NCBI GenBank assembly: GCA_002690925.1
Contig: NZGD01000168.1
Location: 1-64,000, forward strand
DNA length: 64,000 bases
DNA from: Rhodopirellula sp.
Lineage (GTDB): Bacteria; Planctomycetota; Planctomycetia; Pirellulales; Pirellulaceae
Reading direction: 5' to 3'
A program made the translations under genes and the position numbers. Below, piece after piece: positions 19,341 to 28,807 of the stretch. Positions within the stretch are counted from its first letter, which is position 1, and the number at the start of each line of letters is the position of its first letter. The notes beneath the pieces were generated by a model. That model was given only the letters and a program-made list of their open reading frames with translations. It did no database searches and was not told the origin of the DNA.

Positions 19341-20178
19341 CCGGCAGTTAATTTGATCTCAATCCAGAGTGGCTAGACACTCCGTCTCCACAGTTTCTGC
19401 AGAGGCCTCCTCAAGGAGTATGCGAGATACAGAACATCCATGATTCGTATCTGCACAGACGACTCAGCGAAAACCACATTCATCTCAATCCAAACCCGGA
19501 CAATCTGTTTCTCAAACTTCAGGGTTCCTCCATCCTCCATCCCGGGTAACCAACCTCAATGGATCCAGCGACTCCTGCCATTACCGTCGTCGCCTGCGGA
19601 TGGAACGGATAAGCCCCACCCTGTTAAACACAACCGGCGACACGATTTACTGCCAAATGCAGCCACACCCCGTCGGATGCTCAACCAAACCAAACACAGA
19701 CAATTCGATTTCGAACCGGATTATCCCGCGAAAGGTGGCGTCCTCGATGCCCGCTCGAACCGCGGGTTGAACACCAAGTTCGACGTTGTCCATAAACACC
19801 GTCGTGTAAATTCACTCCAGTGACGAAAACAGCGGATTCTATATTTTAGTCTTCAGAAAATGTTTTGAGTAACGGCATCCACTCGCTTTAAAAACACACG
19901 ATGCTTTGAACTTCGTTGTTTCTATGAAGTACATAAAAGCCACGAGGTTGTCCGCGCACCCCTTTATAGACACAACGTGCTGTCGCGGCAGACCGAGTGA
20001 TTCCCTACGAACAGCACAGCACTGCAGAGTTTCTCTCATCCGAAGTCATGCACACGAATCTATCGGCCTGCCTAACAGTGGCGACTCGGATAAAGACTCA
20101 CCTTGCTCTATGCACGCGAAAGGCTGCCAAGCGACCAACACATCAGTAGCTGAACCACGGCAATAGAGATCAACAAGA

Positions 20179-20211
20179 CTGCCCCCACTGTGGCGATATC
20201 TGCGGGGGCAG
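20179..20211 (-). terminator. Hairpin downstream of the kinase-Hsp70 gene, probable terminator
   Basis: CTGCCCCC/GGGGGCAG with a 17-nt loop, starting 57 nt after the stop codon of the minus-strand kinase gene. On the minus strand it is followed by a moderately T-rich stretch rather than a clean T-tract, so termination strength is uncertain. Confidence 0.45.
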
Positions 20212-20267
20212 CGTGGGGCGCGGTTTATAGAAAACCCTCACAAACCTGCACGTACTATCACATGAAG

Positions 20268-22886
20268 TTAATTCTTTGCATCCCATTGCAGTGCATCCAA
20301 CCACCTCGTCCACTCTAGAATCTCTTCCACAGAAAGTTTTGGCTCTGGCAAAGTGGGCAGCTTGTTGCTTGAAGTTGCACCCTCGGCTTGTGCACGCACC
20401 ACCAACAAACCGTTGACATCGATTTCAAACCCAATCATGCGTGCACGTTGGGCTCCCTTGTCGATCGTAATCTCATAACGCCCAAGTGTTTGCCAGTCAT
20501 TTCGTGACAGACCAGACGACTCAACCAATGAAAGCGTCATCGAGTCTCTCTCAGAGCCAACGGTCAACCTTCGGTTCGTTCTAGCAGGTAGCGAAGTCCC
20601 AAAAGGAATCAGCGGCAATATTCTCCGCCGACCTTTAACGTCTTCCACGACGATACCGATGGTCTGACCGGTTACCCCACGAGCTGGCATAGCAACTGCG
20701 GATCCGCGTCCTGGCAGTTCAGCTGCCAGGCATGCGGCAGCTCCTTGAGCAGTATCAGTCCGGTCAACTGGCGAATACTTCACCTCAGAGTTAATACCGC
20801 GCAGCACCGCATTCCGCACCATTGGAATTTTGAGAATTGGCCCCAGAGTCACGCAACGATCGATATCACTAAGGGACATGGAAGCATCCCGACACGCTCG
20901 CTTGACGGTCTTCCTCAGTCGCGCTGCCAGGTCTTCACAAGCTTGTAACCAATGTCGCCGAGCCACCCAAACTTTGTACTCTCCATCCTGAACCTTTAAC
21001 CTGATCGAAACTTTGTCGAGCAAAGTCATAGAGTTCATTGCCCGCTCGCACGCCATCTGCAACTGAGCCACAGTCGACCGCGAGCTGCGCGGATCGAAGT
21101 TGTGTTCTTTCTGAAATGCCGTCACGCTCAACTCAACCAGACGCTGCAACCATGGCAACGTTCCGGAATTCCAGTGGCCTGATATCGCCAACTGGTGCAG
21201 GCGATTGGCTTCACCCCGGAAGACGGACACTTCACTGCCCATACCGGTCACGCCAACAAACAGGATTCTCTCCTGAGCGTCCTCTTCGACACTTGCCGAG
21301 TGATCATCAATTTCTTCAAACTCGCCACTCAGCAGTGTGGACTGAACGGCAGCAATGGATCGATGAACCAGGCGTACTGACTTAAGCCCCGCCATTTCGG
21401 CGGCTTGCAAAATGGACTGCCGATGCAGTTGATCGTAACTTGCTGGGATCGTGATGGCGGTGACCGCTGGCGGTTTGTCTTCGGTCCATGCATTCGCAAT
21501 GAGGTCACGAAACATCATCGCCAGCAAAACTTCAGGCGGACATTGCCTACCTGCAATCTCACGTTCGACCACATCTTTGCCAATGTACATGGGTACGCAA
21601 TAGGCCAGATTCTGCGTCTTGCCAAGGCGGCGTTCCATCGCTTTGGAGCCGAAATACAGTTGTTCATCTTCACTCGCCACGGCCATTCGGAAAGATGCAC
21701 TATCTTCTCTAGCGGACGTCAATAGCCGAATGGAGCCAGTCGGCGTCGTCTCGGCAACGGCTCCGAAGAACATTCCGAGGTCGATCGCGAACACATTCGA
21801 AACAGGAGAAGCACCAGAACCACTATTGGATGAAGCCGCGGACTCAGGCACCACTTGCCGCCCGGAATACTCGGCAAGCCAGGCAGGAGTATCATCTTGC
21901 GTAACGTACTCGCTGAGTTCATCGATCACTTCATCGAATGATGCGTATCGCTGATCGGGCGACTTGGCCATCATACGCATGAAAATATTGGAAAACTGAA
22001 GATCAACGTCATCTCGCGCTTCCATCAAGTCTGGAATCTTTCCATGGCGATGGCCATACACGAGTTCGAGATAGTCGCCAGTAAAAGGTGCACGCCCCGT
22101 CAGCAGGAAAAAAAGTGTCGCACCGAGCGAATAGATATCACTTCGAGGGTCGGCGACATCGGGATTGTCCAGCTGCTCCGGCGCCATGAAGGGCAGTGTG
22201 CCAACAAGGCGCCCTTTTGACTTCTTTTTTGGATCGGCATTTGCCCCCACCACCGTAGCTTCATTGAGTAGTGACGCCGAGTTGATGCGAGCTAGCCCGA
22301 GGTCCAAGATTTTGACTGTGCCATCAGCACTTTTCATAACGTTCCCGGGCTTCACGTCGCGATGAACAATCCCGGCGCGGTGTGCATGAAGCAGCCCTAA
22401 AGCTGCTTGGCGGATAACCGCCGCTGCCTCGCCAATCGGTAATGGGCCTTTCTGGGCTAACAGCTTTGTCAGTGTCTGGCCATCAACATATTCCATTGCC
22501 AAGTAATGGACGTCATTCGATTCGCCAGCATCGAACGCGGTGACAATATTGGGGTGCATTAGGCGAGATGCCGCCCTGACCTCATCATAAAAACGCGAGA
22601 CGGCTACTTCATCTTTCATCCGTTCCACAGGAAGCATTTTGACGGCAACCAGACGTTGCATCCGGGTATGCTCAGCAAGAAACACTTGCCCCATCCCGCC
22701 GGAGCCAATCAGCTCTCGTATCTCATAATCGCCGATTTTCGAGGGAATCTTTCCATCACCACCCGAATCGCTGTCGAGGTCAAAATCCTCACTATCGGCA
22801 TTGACGCTCATATCGCGCGTTCGCATCCCGCGCATATCTTGAGTCGGGATCTCGGCCGTGGGAAAATTGTTGGTCGTGTCGTCCAC
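20268..22886 (-). CDS. Ser/Thr protein kinase fused to an Hsp70-like module
   Basis: An 872-residue cytoplasmic protein. The kinase domain spans about residues 52-330: glycine loop GSGGMGQV, Lys83 in VAVKML, HRDVKPGN (Asp177), DLG at 195-197 in place of DFG, MAPEQ, and DIYSLG. After a Ser-rich linker (about 345-365) an Hsp70-like region follows. It shows VFAIDLG (a degenerate phosphate-1 motif), ITIPASYDQLHRQSILQAAEMAGL, VHRSIAAV, FVGVTGMGSEVSVF, and a C-terminal segment like LSDIDRCVTLGPILKIP. A beta-rich part with RRILPLIPFGTSLP resembles the substrate-binding domain. No transmembrane helix is present. The kinase is probably active; ATPase activity of the Hsp70 part is doubtful, because the GTT phosphate loop is replaced by GMFFG. 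Confidence 0.93.
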   Translation of the reverse strand: MDDTTNNFPTAEIPTQDMRGMRTRDMSVNADSEDFDLDSDSGGDGKIPSKIGDYEIRELIGSGGMGQVFLAEHTRMQRLVAVKMLPVERMKDEVAVSRFYDEVRAASRLMHPNIVTAFDAGESNDVHYLAMEYVDGQTLTKLLAQKGPLPIGEAAAVIRQAALGLLHAHRAGIVHRDVKPGNVMKSADGTVKILDLGLARINSASLLNEATVVGANADPKKKSKGRLVGTLPFMAPEQLDNPDVADPRSDIYSLGATLFFLLTGRAPFTGDYLELVYGHRHGKIPDLMEARDDVDLQFSNIFMRMMAKSPDQRYASFDEVIDELSEYVTQDDTPAWLAEYSGRQVVPESAASSNSGSGASPVSNVFAIDLGMFFGAVAETTPTGSIRLLTSAREDSASFRMAVASEDEQLYFGSKAMERRLGKTQNLAYCVPMYIGKDVVEREIAGRQCPPEVLLAMMFRDLIANAWTEDKPPAVTAITIPASYDQLHRQSILQAAEMAGLKSVRLVHRSIAAVQSTLLSGEFEEIDDHSASVEEDAQERILFVGVTGMGSEVSVFRGEANRLHQLAISGHWNSGTLPWLQRLVELSVTAFQKEHNFDPRSSRSTVAQLQMACERAMNSMTLLDKVSIRLKVQDGEYKVWVARRHWLQACEDLAARLRKTVKRACRDASMSLSDIDRCVTLGPILKIPMVRNAVLRGINSEVKYSPVDRTDTAQGAAACLAAELPGRGSAVAMPARGVTGQTIGIVVEDVKGRRRILPLIPFGTSLPARTNRRLTVGSERDSMTLSLVESSGLSRNDWQTLGRYEITIDKGAQRARMIGFEIDVNGLLVVRAQAEGATSSNKLPTLPEPKLSVEEILEWTRWLDALQWDAKN

Positions 22887-23262
22887 TAAGATGACTTCTC
22901 TTGTCGCCGCGCTTGAAAGCCGGCTTCGAATTCCGGCGTTATACTGGTATTATAGGACGGTTGTAGTATCGCTCTGTGGCGAATTCTGCGATGAAACACC
23001 CTTTTTCACCGAACTGGCGTCATTATGTGCCGGTCGCACGCTTGGGTCTTGGGTGCAACCAATGAGTGCACCGGGCAAGTGCAGCCACCAAAGCAAGCAC
23101 CGAGACTGCCAGCGCAAGCACTATGGCTGCCAGCACGAGCAACAAGAAGGCCGGCATCAGAGAAACCTTTGATGGGATAGGCAATTTGCGTTCCGTCCTT
23201 GGCTCGCCCACAAAACTCCCTGCCACCGCAAACCCCGCATCCCTACAAGCTGAGCCCGTTTA
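22887..23262. other. Divergent intergenic region between kinase and hemC
   Basis: About 375 bases. Two mutually overlapping short frames exist: a 44-codon minus-strand one (listed separately) and a 65-codon plus-strand GTG frame (23066-23263), rich in Ala/Ser/Thr, that ends in TAATG over the hemC start. Neither is secure. Confidence 0.35.
23023..23157 (-). CDS. Possible 44-residue single-pass membrane peptide
   Basis: From ATG 23157, behind AAAGG with 8-nt spacing, the frame encodes one strongly hydrophobic Leu/Ala/Val helix (about residues 2-28) and a basic tail of about 15 residues. It lies between the kinase and hemC genes. The repetitive Ala/Leu composition could be chance, so confidence is low. 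Confidence 0.25.
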   Translation of the reverse strand: MPAFLLLVLAAIVLALAVSVLALVAALARCTHWLHPRPKRATGT

Positions 23263-24186
23263 ATGACCCCTCTCCGGATCGCGACCCGCAAAAGCCCACT
23301 TGCTCTTTGGCAAGCTGAATACGTCGCAGAACGCCTGAGGCAGGCTGAAATAGAAACCGTTCTGGTACCGATGGTCAGCAGCGGCGACACCGACATGCGG
23401 CCTATTGATGGGACCCGTCAAGTGGGGCTTTTCACGAAACGAATCCAACTGGCCCTGCTGGAAAATGAAGCGGACATTGCCGTCCACTCCCTCAAAGACC
23501 TGCCTACTGAGCCGAATGCGAACCTTTCGTTGGCTGCTGTCCCCGAGCGAGAAACAGTACTCGACAGCCTTGTCGCCAAAACCAGCTTGAAACTGCACGA
23601 GCTTCCCCCAAACGCCCGAATCGGGACCGGAAGCCAAAGACGCGCCGCACAACTACGAAACCGCCGCCCAGACCTGAACGTCATGCCCATACGAGGGAAC
23701 GTGCAAACCCGACTCGGGAAACTTGATGAGGGTGAATTTGACGCCATCATGCTTGCCGAAGCAGGAATTCTGCGTTTAGAGATGCATGACTTACCCCGAA
23801 CGCAATTCCCGATTGAGGAAATGCTACCCGCCCCTGGACAGGGAGCGCTCGGAATCGAAATTCGCAAAGATGACACCGCAAGCGAGGCCGTCCGTATACT
23901 CGACCACCTTCCAACCAGAGCCGCAGTGACTGCGGAACGTAAGTTACTGGCATCTTTGCACGGAGGCTGTCTCGCCCCCATCGCAGCATTGGGACGTGTC
24001 ATGGGCGACACAATGCAATTGAAAGCAACGGTGCTGTCGCACGATGGTACCCAGCGACTTGACGAAACTCATGAACTGCCCACCGAATCAGACTCGATGC
24101 TCGAGACCGCTGAACAACTCGCGGAACTCGCAGCAACGGCACTACTACAACGAGGCGCCGCAGACCTGATCAATGCAGCTCGATAA
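23263..24186 (+). CDS. hemC: Hydroxymethylbilane synthase (porphobilinogen deaminase)
   Basis: A 307-residue cytoplasmic enzyme that condenses four porphobilinogen units to hydroxymethylbilane in heme biosynthesis. Motifs seen: [13 protein letters not shown] near the N-terminus, the catalytic Asp79 in [20 protein letters not shown] and IRGNVQTRL, which bind the growing chain, [11 protein letters not shown], and Cys236 in LHGGC, the dipyrromethane cofactor attachment site. Length and motifs are complete. No other heme gene is adjacent. Confidence 0.97.
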   Translation: MTPLRIATRKSPLALWQAEYVAERLRQAEIETVLVPMVSSGDTDMRPIDGTRQVGLFTKRIQLALLENEADIAVHSLKDLPTEPNANLSLAAVPERETVLDSLVAKTSLKLHELPPNARIGTGSQRRAAQLRNRRPDLNVMPIRGNVQTRLGKLDEGEFDAIMLAEAGILRLEMHDLPRTQFPIEEMLPAPGQGALGIEIRKDDTASEAVRILDHLPTRAAVTAERKLLASLHGGCLAPIAALGRVMGDTMQLKATVLSHDGTQRLDETHELPTESDSMLETAEQLAELAATALLQRGAADLINAAR

Positions 24187-24522
24187 TTCGCCCACCCGGC
24201 TCTGCCGCCTACCGATCTCAGGAACAGCAAGCCCGCCGGAGCGTCTTGCATGCAAAACGCTGCCTGTCTCGGCATTCTCCTGACAAGGGCAAAGCGTTCG
24301 AAGTGGTAAACTTTGCGGCTTGCAACGGTCATTCTGACCTCAGCCCCGCACGCTGCCGATTTCCTCTAAAGATCGGTCGATCAACGACGACACCGCGAAA
24401 GCCCAACGCAGGCTGTCATTGCCGCTCAAGATCCGCCGTCTCGCAGTTCGGTGCTATTCGATTCCGACGAATCGCCTGTGCACCGCGTCGCATCAGACAC
24501 TTTTATCACGTTGGATTCTCAC
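24187..24522. other. Intergenic region, no supported gene
   Basis: About 335 bases between hemC and the next plus-strand gene. No terminator with a T-tract or other feature was recognised. Confidence 0.35.
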
Positions 24523-25476
24523 ATGGCAAAAGCCGCTCCGAAAGAAAATCGCCGTTACGTTGACATGTGGGCACTGCCTGGCGCGCATCCAAGCAACGTA
24601 GAATTCATGCAGAAACTGACCACAGCAGACTCCAATCAGTTCACCACTCACATGGATGCGGTGGGTACGGTGTCTGAGCAGGACATTGAGACCGACGAGT
24701 GGAAACGTACGCATTTGGTTGGACTGAGAACCGATGTTTGGCATGCTGATACGCACGAGCTTGAACAAGCTGTTGCTGCAATCAAAAGCCAGCGTCGAAA
24801 GCAGCTGAAGCAGCAGATCAAAAAAACAGGACGTTTGAACGACAAGCAGCAGAAGAGGCTTGAAAACAGCCTCAACACCGACGCTATCATGTCTATGAAA
24901 TCAGGTGATGTTGAAAAACGCCGCATGGTTTTAAAGCTGTTCAAGACATCGACCGAACGTGTGCGGTGGTGTGGAACAATTGAACAGGTCACCACCACCG
25001 AAGTGCACAACAGTATCGGTTCTAAACGAAGTTTATTAACCTTCGCCGTGATTCTGCCCCGCATGAGCATGGTCACGCAAATTCAACAAAACCACCGAAC
25101 ATTCCGAATCCCATCCATCTACACGTTTGGCTTCTACCACAATGAACGCATGTGGAATCTGAGCCTGAAAAGGCATTGGGTTTCCATTGGTGCTGATTAC
25201 GACCTCACAGTCGACGGCGAGCCCTTAGGAGAAATTGATGGAAGGCTGTGTTCATTTGGCTCTGATAGTTACGTCGACATTGACTCACATGAGCTCTCGT
25301 CATGCACACAATTTGTGGACATGCTGACCCTCTTCGCCGCCACGGTGGGTTACCACAAAGCAATGCGGCGGAGTCTTCGTCGACGCGTCAAGGCTGCCTT
25401 GAGCGGAAACTCCCACCACCATCTCATCGAAGATGAAGAACTACGATTGCGACACAACGGTCGTGCAGCCGCCTAA
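24523..25476 (+). CDS. Unknown protein, 317 residues
   Basis: A soluble, basic protein starting at ATG 24523 (MAKAAPKENRRYVD); an in-frame ATG at 24451 would add 24 unlikely residues. Residues 75-125 are strongly Lys/Arg/Gln-rich (RKQLKQQIKKTGRLNDKQQKR) and probably helical. The second half has beta-type and aromatic-rich segments (IPSIYTFGFYHNERMWNLSLKRHW) and ends in an Arg-rich tail. No signal peptide or membrane segment. I do not recognise a family. The length, composition and sharp ORF boundaries support a real gene. Confidence 0.7.
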   Translation: MAKAAPKENRRYVDMWALPGAHPSNVEFMQKLTTADSNQFTTHMDAVGTVSEQDIETDEWKRTHLVGLRTDVWHADTHELEQAVAAIKSQRRKQLKQQIKKTGRLNDKQQKRLENSLNTDAIMSMKSGDVEKRRMVLKLFKTSTERVRWCGTIEQVTTTEVHNSIGSKRSLLTFAVILPRMSMVTQIQQNHRTFRIPSIYTFGFYHNERMWNLSLKRHWVSIGADYDLTVDGEPLGEIDGRLCSFGSDSYVDIDSHELSSCTQFVDMLTLFAATVGYHKAMRRSLRRRVKAALSGNSHHHLIEDEELRLRHNGRAAA

Positions 25477-26105
25477 GAAGACCACAAAGTCTGTTTACAT
25501 GTGTACGGTTTTCTAAACACCCTGACATACCATTACTTGCCGGATGTAGCGGCTACTTGCCGGATGTAGCGGCCCCGCAACGCTTCATTACTGCTTCGTT
25601 GGCACATCGCATTAATACAATACAGAATCTGCATTCGGCAAACCGCATCCCGCGAACCGACATGAGTCAAGCCAGCCGGTGCTTTTGACGAAGACATTTC
25701 TTTCCTATTTTGGTGCACGGCAACATACGCCCAAAAAAAGCCCAATAAAAAATGTCAACCGTCCGCGACGTTGGCCTTTCTCGCGATACCCTCTAAGCTT
25801 GGCTGCCCAGTCGTAAGCTGCAGCAGAAACGGAGGCAGTCCTGCAACAATCGGGGCCACGCAACAACCAGCCGCCAGCTCTCTTGCTGGCTCTGATGACG
25901 ACCCCGCGTCTGAGAACGTCACCCCATTTTTGACGGCACTCGCTGCCCAATACCAGCCTTGACCAAAACAACCCCAACAAATCTGGTCGTGAGCAAGCAA
26001 CTTCTCTCAGTAGCCATAAAGTTTTGTTCCATTTGCTCCCGGGAATTCGAATAGAATAGCATTAAGACGCACCCGACAAATGGTTTTCCACTGGACACCT
26101 TTCTC
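25477..26105. other. Intergenic region with a tandem 20-bp duplication
   Basis: About 630 bases without a convincing gene. It contains a perfect tandem duplication at 25534-25573, listed separately. Minus-strand frames of 70-91 codons here are Arg/Cys-rich and not credible. Confidence 0.45.
25534..25573. repeat. Perfect tandem duplication of a 20-bp unit
   Basis: The unit TACTTGCCGGATGTAGCGGC occurs twice with no spacer (25534-25553 and 25554-25573). It lies about 60 bp downstream of the unknown 317-residue gene. It may be replication slippage or a remnant of a dispersed repeat; no third copy was noticed in the window. Confidence 0.9.
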
Positions 26106-26483
26106 ATGCAACTCATGGCTCAGGAACTGACCATCCATACCTTGACGCCCTATGACGGCACCAAGTCACCGGCAATCAAAGTCGTGCATCGGACATCACG
26201 GGAAGAAGCGGAAAACCGCGACACCCCCATTCAGACAGAAAATCTGCGACGAGCAATCTTTGCTCTTCTGCAAAAGATGAACCCAAACCCCGATCACATC
26301 AAAATCCCGAAACTTGTCATTTATGACACGGTTCGTGTAAGACTTCCCGACTCGTTTCAGGACGGCAGGATCGAAAGGGTCGCCTGGGACTTCAAACGCA
26401 AAGAATGGAAGTACTACGTAGAATGCAAACACGCCGTTGCATCGGCGTGGTACGAAGCTGCCGACCTCGAACTGATGCTCTAG
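26106..26483 (+). CDS. Small unknown protein, 125 residues
   Basis: A soluble protein with a protein-like composition: an N-terminal beta-type part (LTIHTLTPYDG), a helical segment with TENLRRAIFALLQKM at about 43-57, and a C-terminal half with VIYDTVRVRLPDSF and WDFKRKEWKYYVECKH. ATG 26106 is used; 26115 is equally possible. A longer frame on the opposite strand (26196-26954) is rejected because this frame reads far more like a protein. No family is recognised. Confidence 0.6.
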   Translation: MQLMAQELTIHTLTPYDGTKSPAIKVVHRTSREEAENRDTPIQTENLRRAIFALLQKMNPNPDHIKIPKLVIYDTVRVRLPDSFQDGRIERVAWDFKRKEWKYYVECKHAVASAWYEAADLELML

Positions 26484-26943
26484 CCCATTCCTCTGCCACC
26501 AACCCTCCGTCAATGAATGAACGGATTGATTAAGAGCGTCAACCTTGCCTTCTTCCACCACAGCAAGTAAACTTTTTTTGTTTTTTTGGCAGCTGCACGA
26601 CCCCAGCAGCAAGTCGGCGTCAGAGCCTTTGCAGTATATACAGTGAAGCGAGCCGAACGGCTGATTTCCATGAAACGGCAAGTCATGAGCCTGCACGTCA
26701 AGCAAACTCGCCTTCACCTTGCCTGCATGCATCATCCCAACGACGCACGGCCTTTTGCAATGCAAAACACAAACTGTTCGGGATGGCCATTCCCAATGCA
26801 CTGCTTCGCCCGCTACCCTCAACTTCGAACGCTTAGACTTGATTTCACCCTCTTTCACTTGCGACAGACCCTTGTGACATACCAGTGACGCATGCGTCGC
26901 ATCCTTTTCCCTAACCATCACCTTGCAACACCAAAGCACCTTG

Positions 26944-28314
26944 ATGAAGTCCACTCACTATTTTCTGGCGTTTCTTTTTGCATGTACAACTGCATTGTCA
27001 TGCTTCCATGCAAATGCGGCCAATGATCAACCCAACATTGTGCTGATCATTTCTGACGACCAAGCATGGAATGATTATGGGTTCATGGGTCATGACGACA
27101 TCCAAACACCGAATCTCGATAGACTAGCGAAGCAAAGTGCCGTATTTCCACACGGCTACGTTCCAACAGCGTTGTGTCGCCCATCGTTGGCGACTCTTCT
27201 GACCGGGCATTATGCGTCAACGCACGGAATCACAGGCAATGACCCATCACCAAAATACGCCGAAAGAAACTCGAAACTTTACAAAGACCGCTGCGCGACA
27301 TTGATTTCCTACTTGGACCGCTTCAAAACGGTCCCCAAAATCTTGGGGGATGCCGGTTATCTCAGCCACCAAAGTGGGAAACTCTGGGAAGGCAGCTTCA
27401 AGAATGCCGGCTTTACGCATGGGATGACGCGTGGTTTTCCAGAACCAGGTGGAAGGCATGGCGATGACGGTTTAAAAATCGGCCGAGAAGGCATCGGCCC
27501 CATCAAAAACTTTGTGGACATGGCGACCGCGCAGCAAAAACCGTTTTTTCTCTGGTATGCGCCATTCTTGCCCCACACGCCTCACAATCCACCTCAGCGA
27601 CTCTTTGAAAAATACAACCAAGCAGGCAGGTCAGCCAACGTTGCGCGTTATTACGCAATGTGTGAGTGGTTTGACGAAACATGTGGCCAGCTTCTCAATG
27701 TTATTGACGACAAAGGGATAGCGAATGACACCCTGGTCGTTTATGTCACCGACAATGGTTGGATCCAAAATCCGAAGTCACGGGGCTATGCCCCACGATC
27801 AAAACAGACCCCCTACGAGGGAGGCATCCGAACTCCAATCATGTACCGATGGCCGGGTAAAATTAAGACAGGAGAACGAACCGAGGTCGTGTCAAGTTTG
27901 GACATCGTACCCACCATGCTGGCAGCTGCAAACGCGCCGATTCCTGCTGGCTTGCCGGGGTTAAACATCCTACCCGACCTTGAAGAAGGATCAGCAATCC
28001 AACGCGAACGGATCTTTGGCGAAAGCTTTGCTCACGATATCGCCGACATCGAGACACCGGAAAAGAGCCTCCTATTCCGATGGTGCATTGAAGGTAAATG
28101 GAAGCTACTGCTCACTTATGATGGGGAAGTCAATCGATACAAGTCCACCCACCCGCGCGAAGAAAAACGCCCCCAACTATTTAATCTGGCAGATGATCCG
28201 TGGGAAACTAAAAATCTTGCCAAGGACCATCCGGATATCGTGCGAAAACTAGCTGACGCGATTGCGGATTGGTATCCGACGAACGAGCGTCAGGTTCGCA
28301 CCACGTTTGAATGA
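26944..28314 (+). CDS. Sulfatase (S1 superfamily) with CRPSL active-site motif
   Basis: A 456-residue exported sulfatase starting at ATG 26944 (upstream in-frame ATG at 26923), with a signal peptide of about 26 residues. Metal-binding DD lie in NIVLIISDDQAWNDYG (residues 38-39). The active-site motif is ALCRPSLATLLTG with Cys78: the Arg expected four residues after the Cys is Leu, a variation seen in a subgroup of planctomycete sulfatases. Conserved parts further on are FFLWYAPFLPHTPH and VVYVTDNGWIQ. It probably hydrolyses sulfate esters of glycans in the periplasm. It stands alone, with no glycosidase neighbours. Confidence 0.93.
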   Translation: MKSTHYFLAFLFACTTALSCFHANAANDQPNIVLIISDDQAWNDYGFMGHDDIQTPNLDRLAKQSAVFPHGYVPTALCRPSLATLLTGHYASTHGITGNDPSPKYAERNSKLYKDRCATLISYLDRFKTVPKILGDAGYLSHQSGKLWEGSFKNAGFTHGMTRGFPEPGGRHGDDGLKIGREGIGPIKNFVDMATAQQKPFFLWYAPFLPHTPHNPPQRLFEKYNQAGRSANVARYYAMCEWFDETCGQLLNVIDDKGIANDTLVVYVTDNGWIQNPKSRGYAPRSKQTPYEGGIRTPIMYRWPGKIKTGERTEVVSSLDIVPTMLAAANAPIPAGLPGLNILPDLEEGSAIQRERIFGESFAHDIADIETPEKSLLFRWCIEGKWKLLLTYDGEVNRYKSTHPREEKRPQLFNLADDPWETKNLAKDHPDIVRKLADAIADWYPTNERQVRTTFE

Positions 28315-28807
28315 CCGACGTCCACCTGAACAGCGACCCAATCGCCAGAACGCCAGAACGTCCGATGAAGCTCTGCACGATGCTCGATGGCATTTCTTCA
28401 TCAGTGGGCAGCTCAACGCGGACAGAGTGTGCCGATAGAGAGTATTGTCGCCTCCGGCACAGCTTTTATCTGAAAACCCAATTTGACCTGAACCACCTCA
28501 ATGTCTCCCTCATGTTGACGGAACACCCGTTCTGGCAATTCCGGAGGTGAGCCCGGTTCTTTCCAGAGTGCTTGTTTGCCGGGGGCGTTGGAATTGAGAC
28601 TTCATTACGCAGGCATGCTGATTTTCTTCGCACTCATGTGGCAGCACGGCTTGATTAGGCAAAGCGTGGGTTAACACCTTACCATGACCTTCGAAAACAC
28701 GCCCTGACAACCTACAATTCCTCGGCCGGTGACGCAGAGCATGCACTCACAAAGGCAACGCGCAGTCACAGGCACCCTCTTTATTTGCAGCTTGGATTAA
28801 TCGTTTC
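28315..28807. other. Intergenic region, no supported gene
   Basis: About 490 bases between the second sulfatase and the polyketide synthase, both on the plus strand. A 9-bp tandem repeat (CGCCAGAAC twice, near 28343-28360) is present. No credible coding frame or RNA. Confidence 0.4.

Larger units (their letters stand above)
18933..20267. other. Long intergenic region (1.3 kb), no supported gene
   Basis: The largest apparently non-coding stretch in the window. Open frames of 86 and 127 codons exist but have basic, proline-rich or cysteine-rich compositions without signal or domain. Two structured elements are listed separately, at 19294-19340 and 20179-20211. No tRNA, tmRNA, RNase P or SRP RNA signature was found by eye. 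Confidence 0.5.

Noticed and set aside
19291..19350. tRNA gene
   Set aside because: The foldable region lacks a T-loop, a proper anticodon arm and acceptor pairing.
19440..19823. Plus-strand frame of 127 codons in the 1.3 kb spacer
   Set aside because: Pro/Arg/His-rich without signal, domain or ribosome binding site.
26196..26954. Minus-strand frame of 252 codons
   Set aside because: Overlaps the more protein-like plus-strand 125-residue frame. Its composition is odd and it extends into the upstream region of the sulfatase gene.
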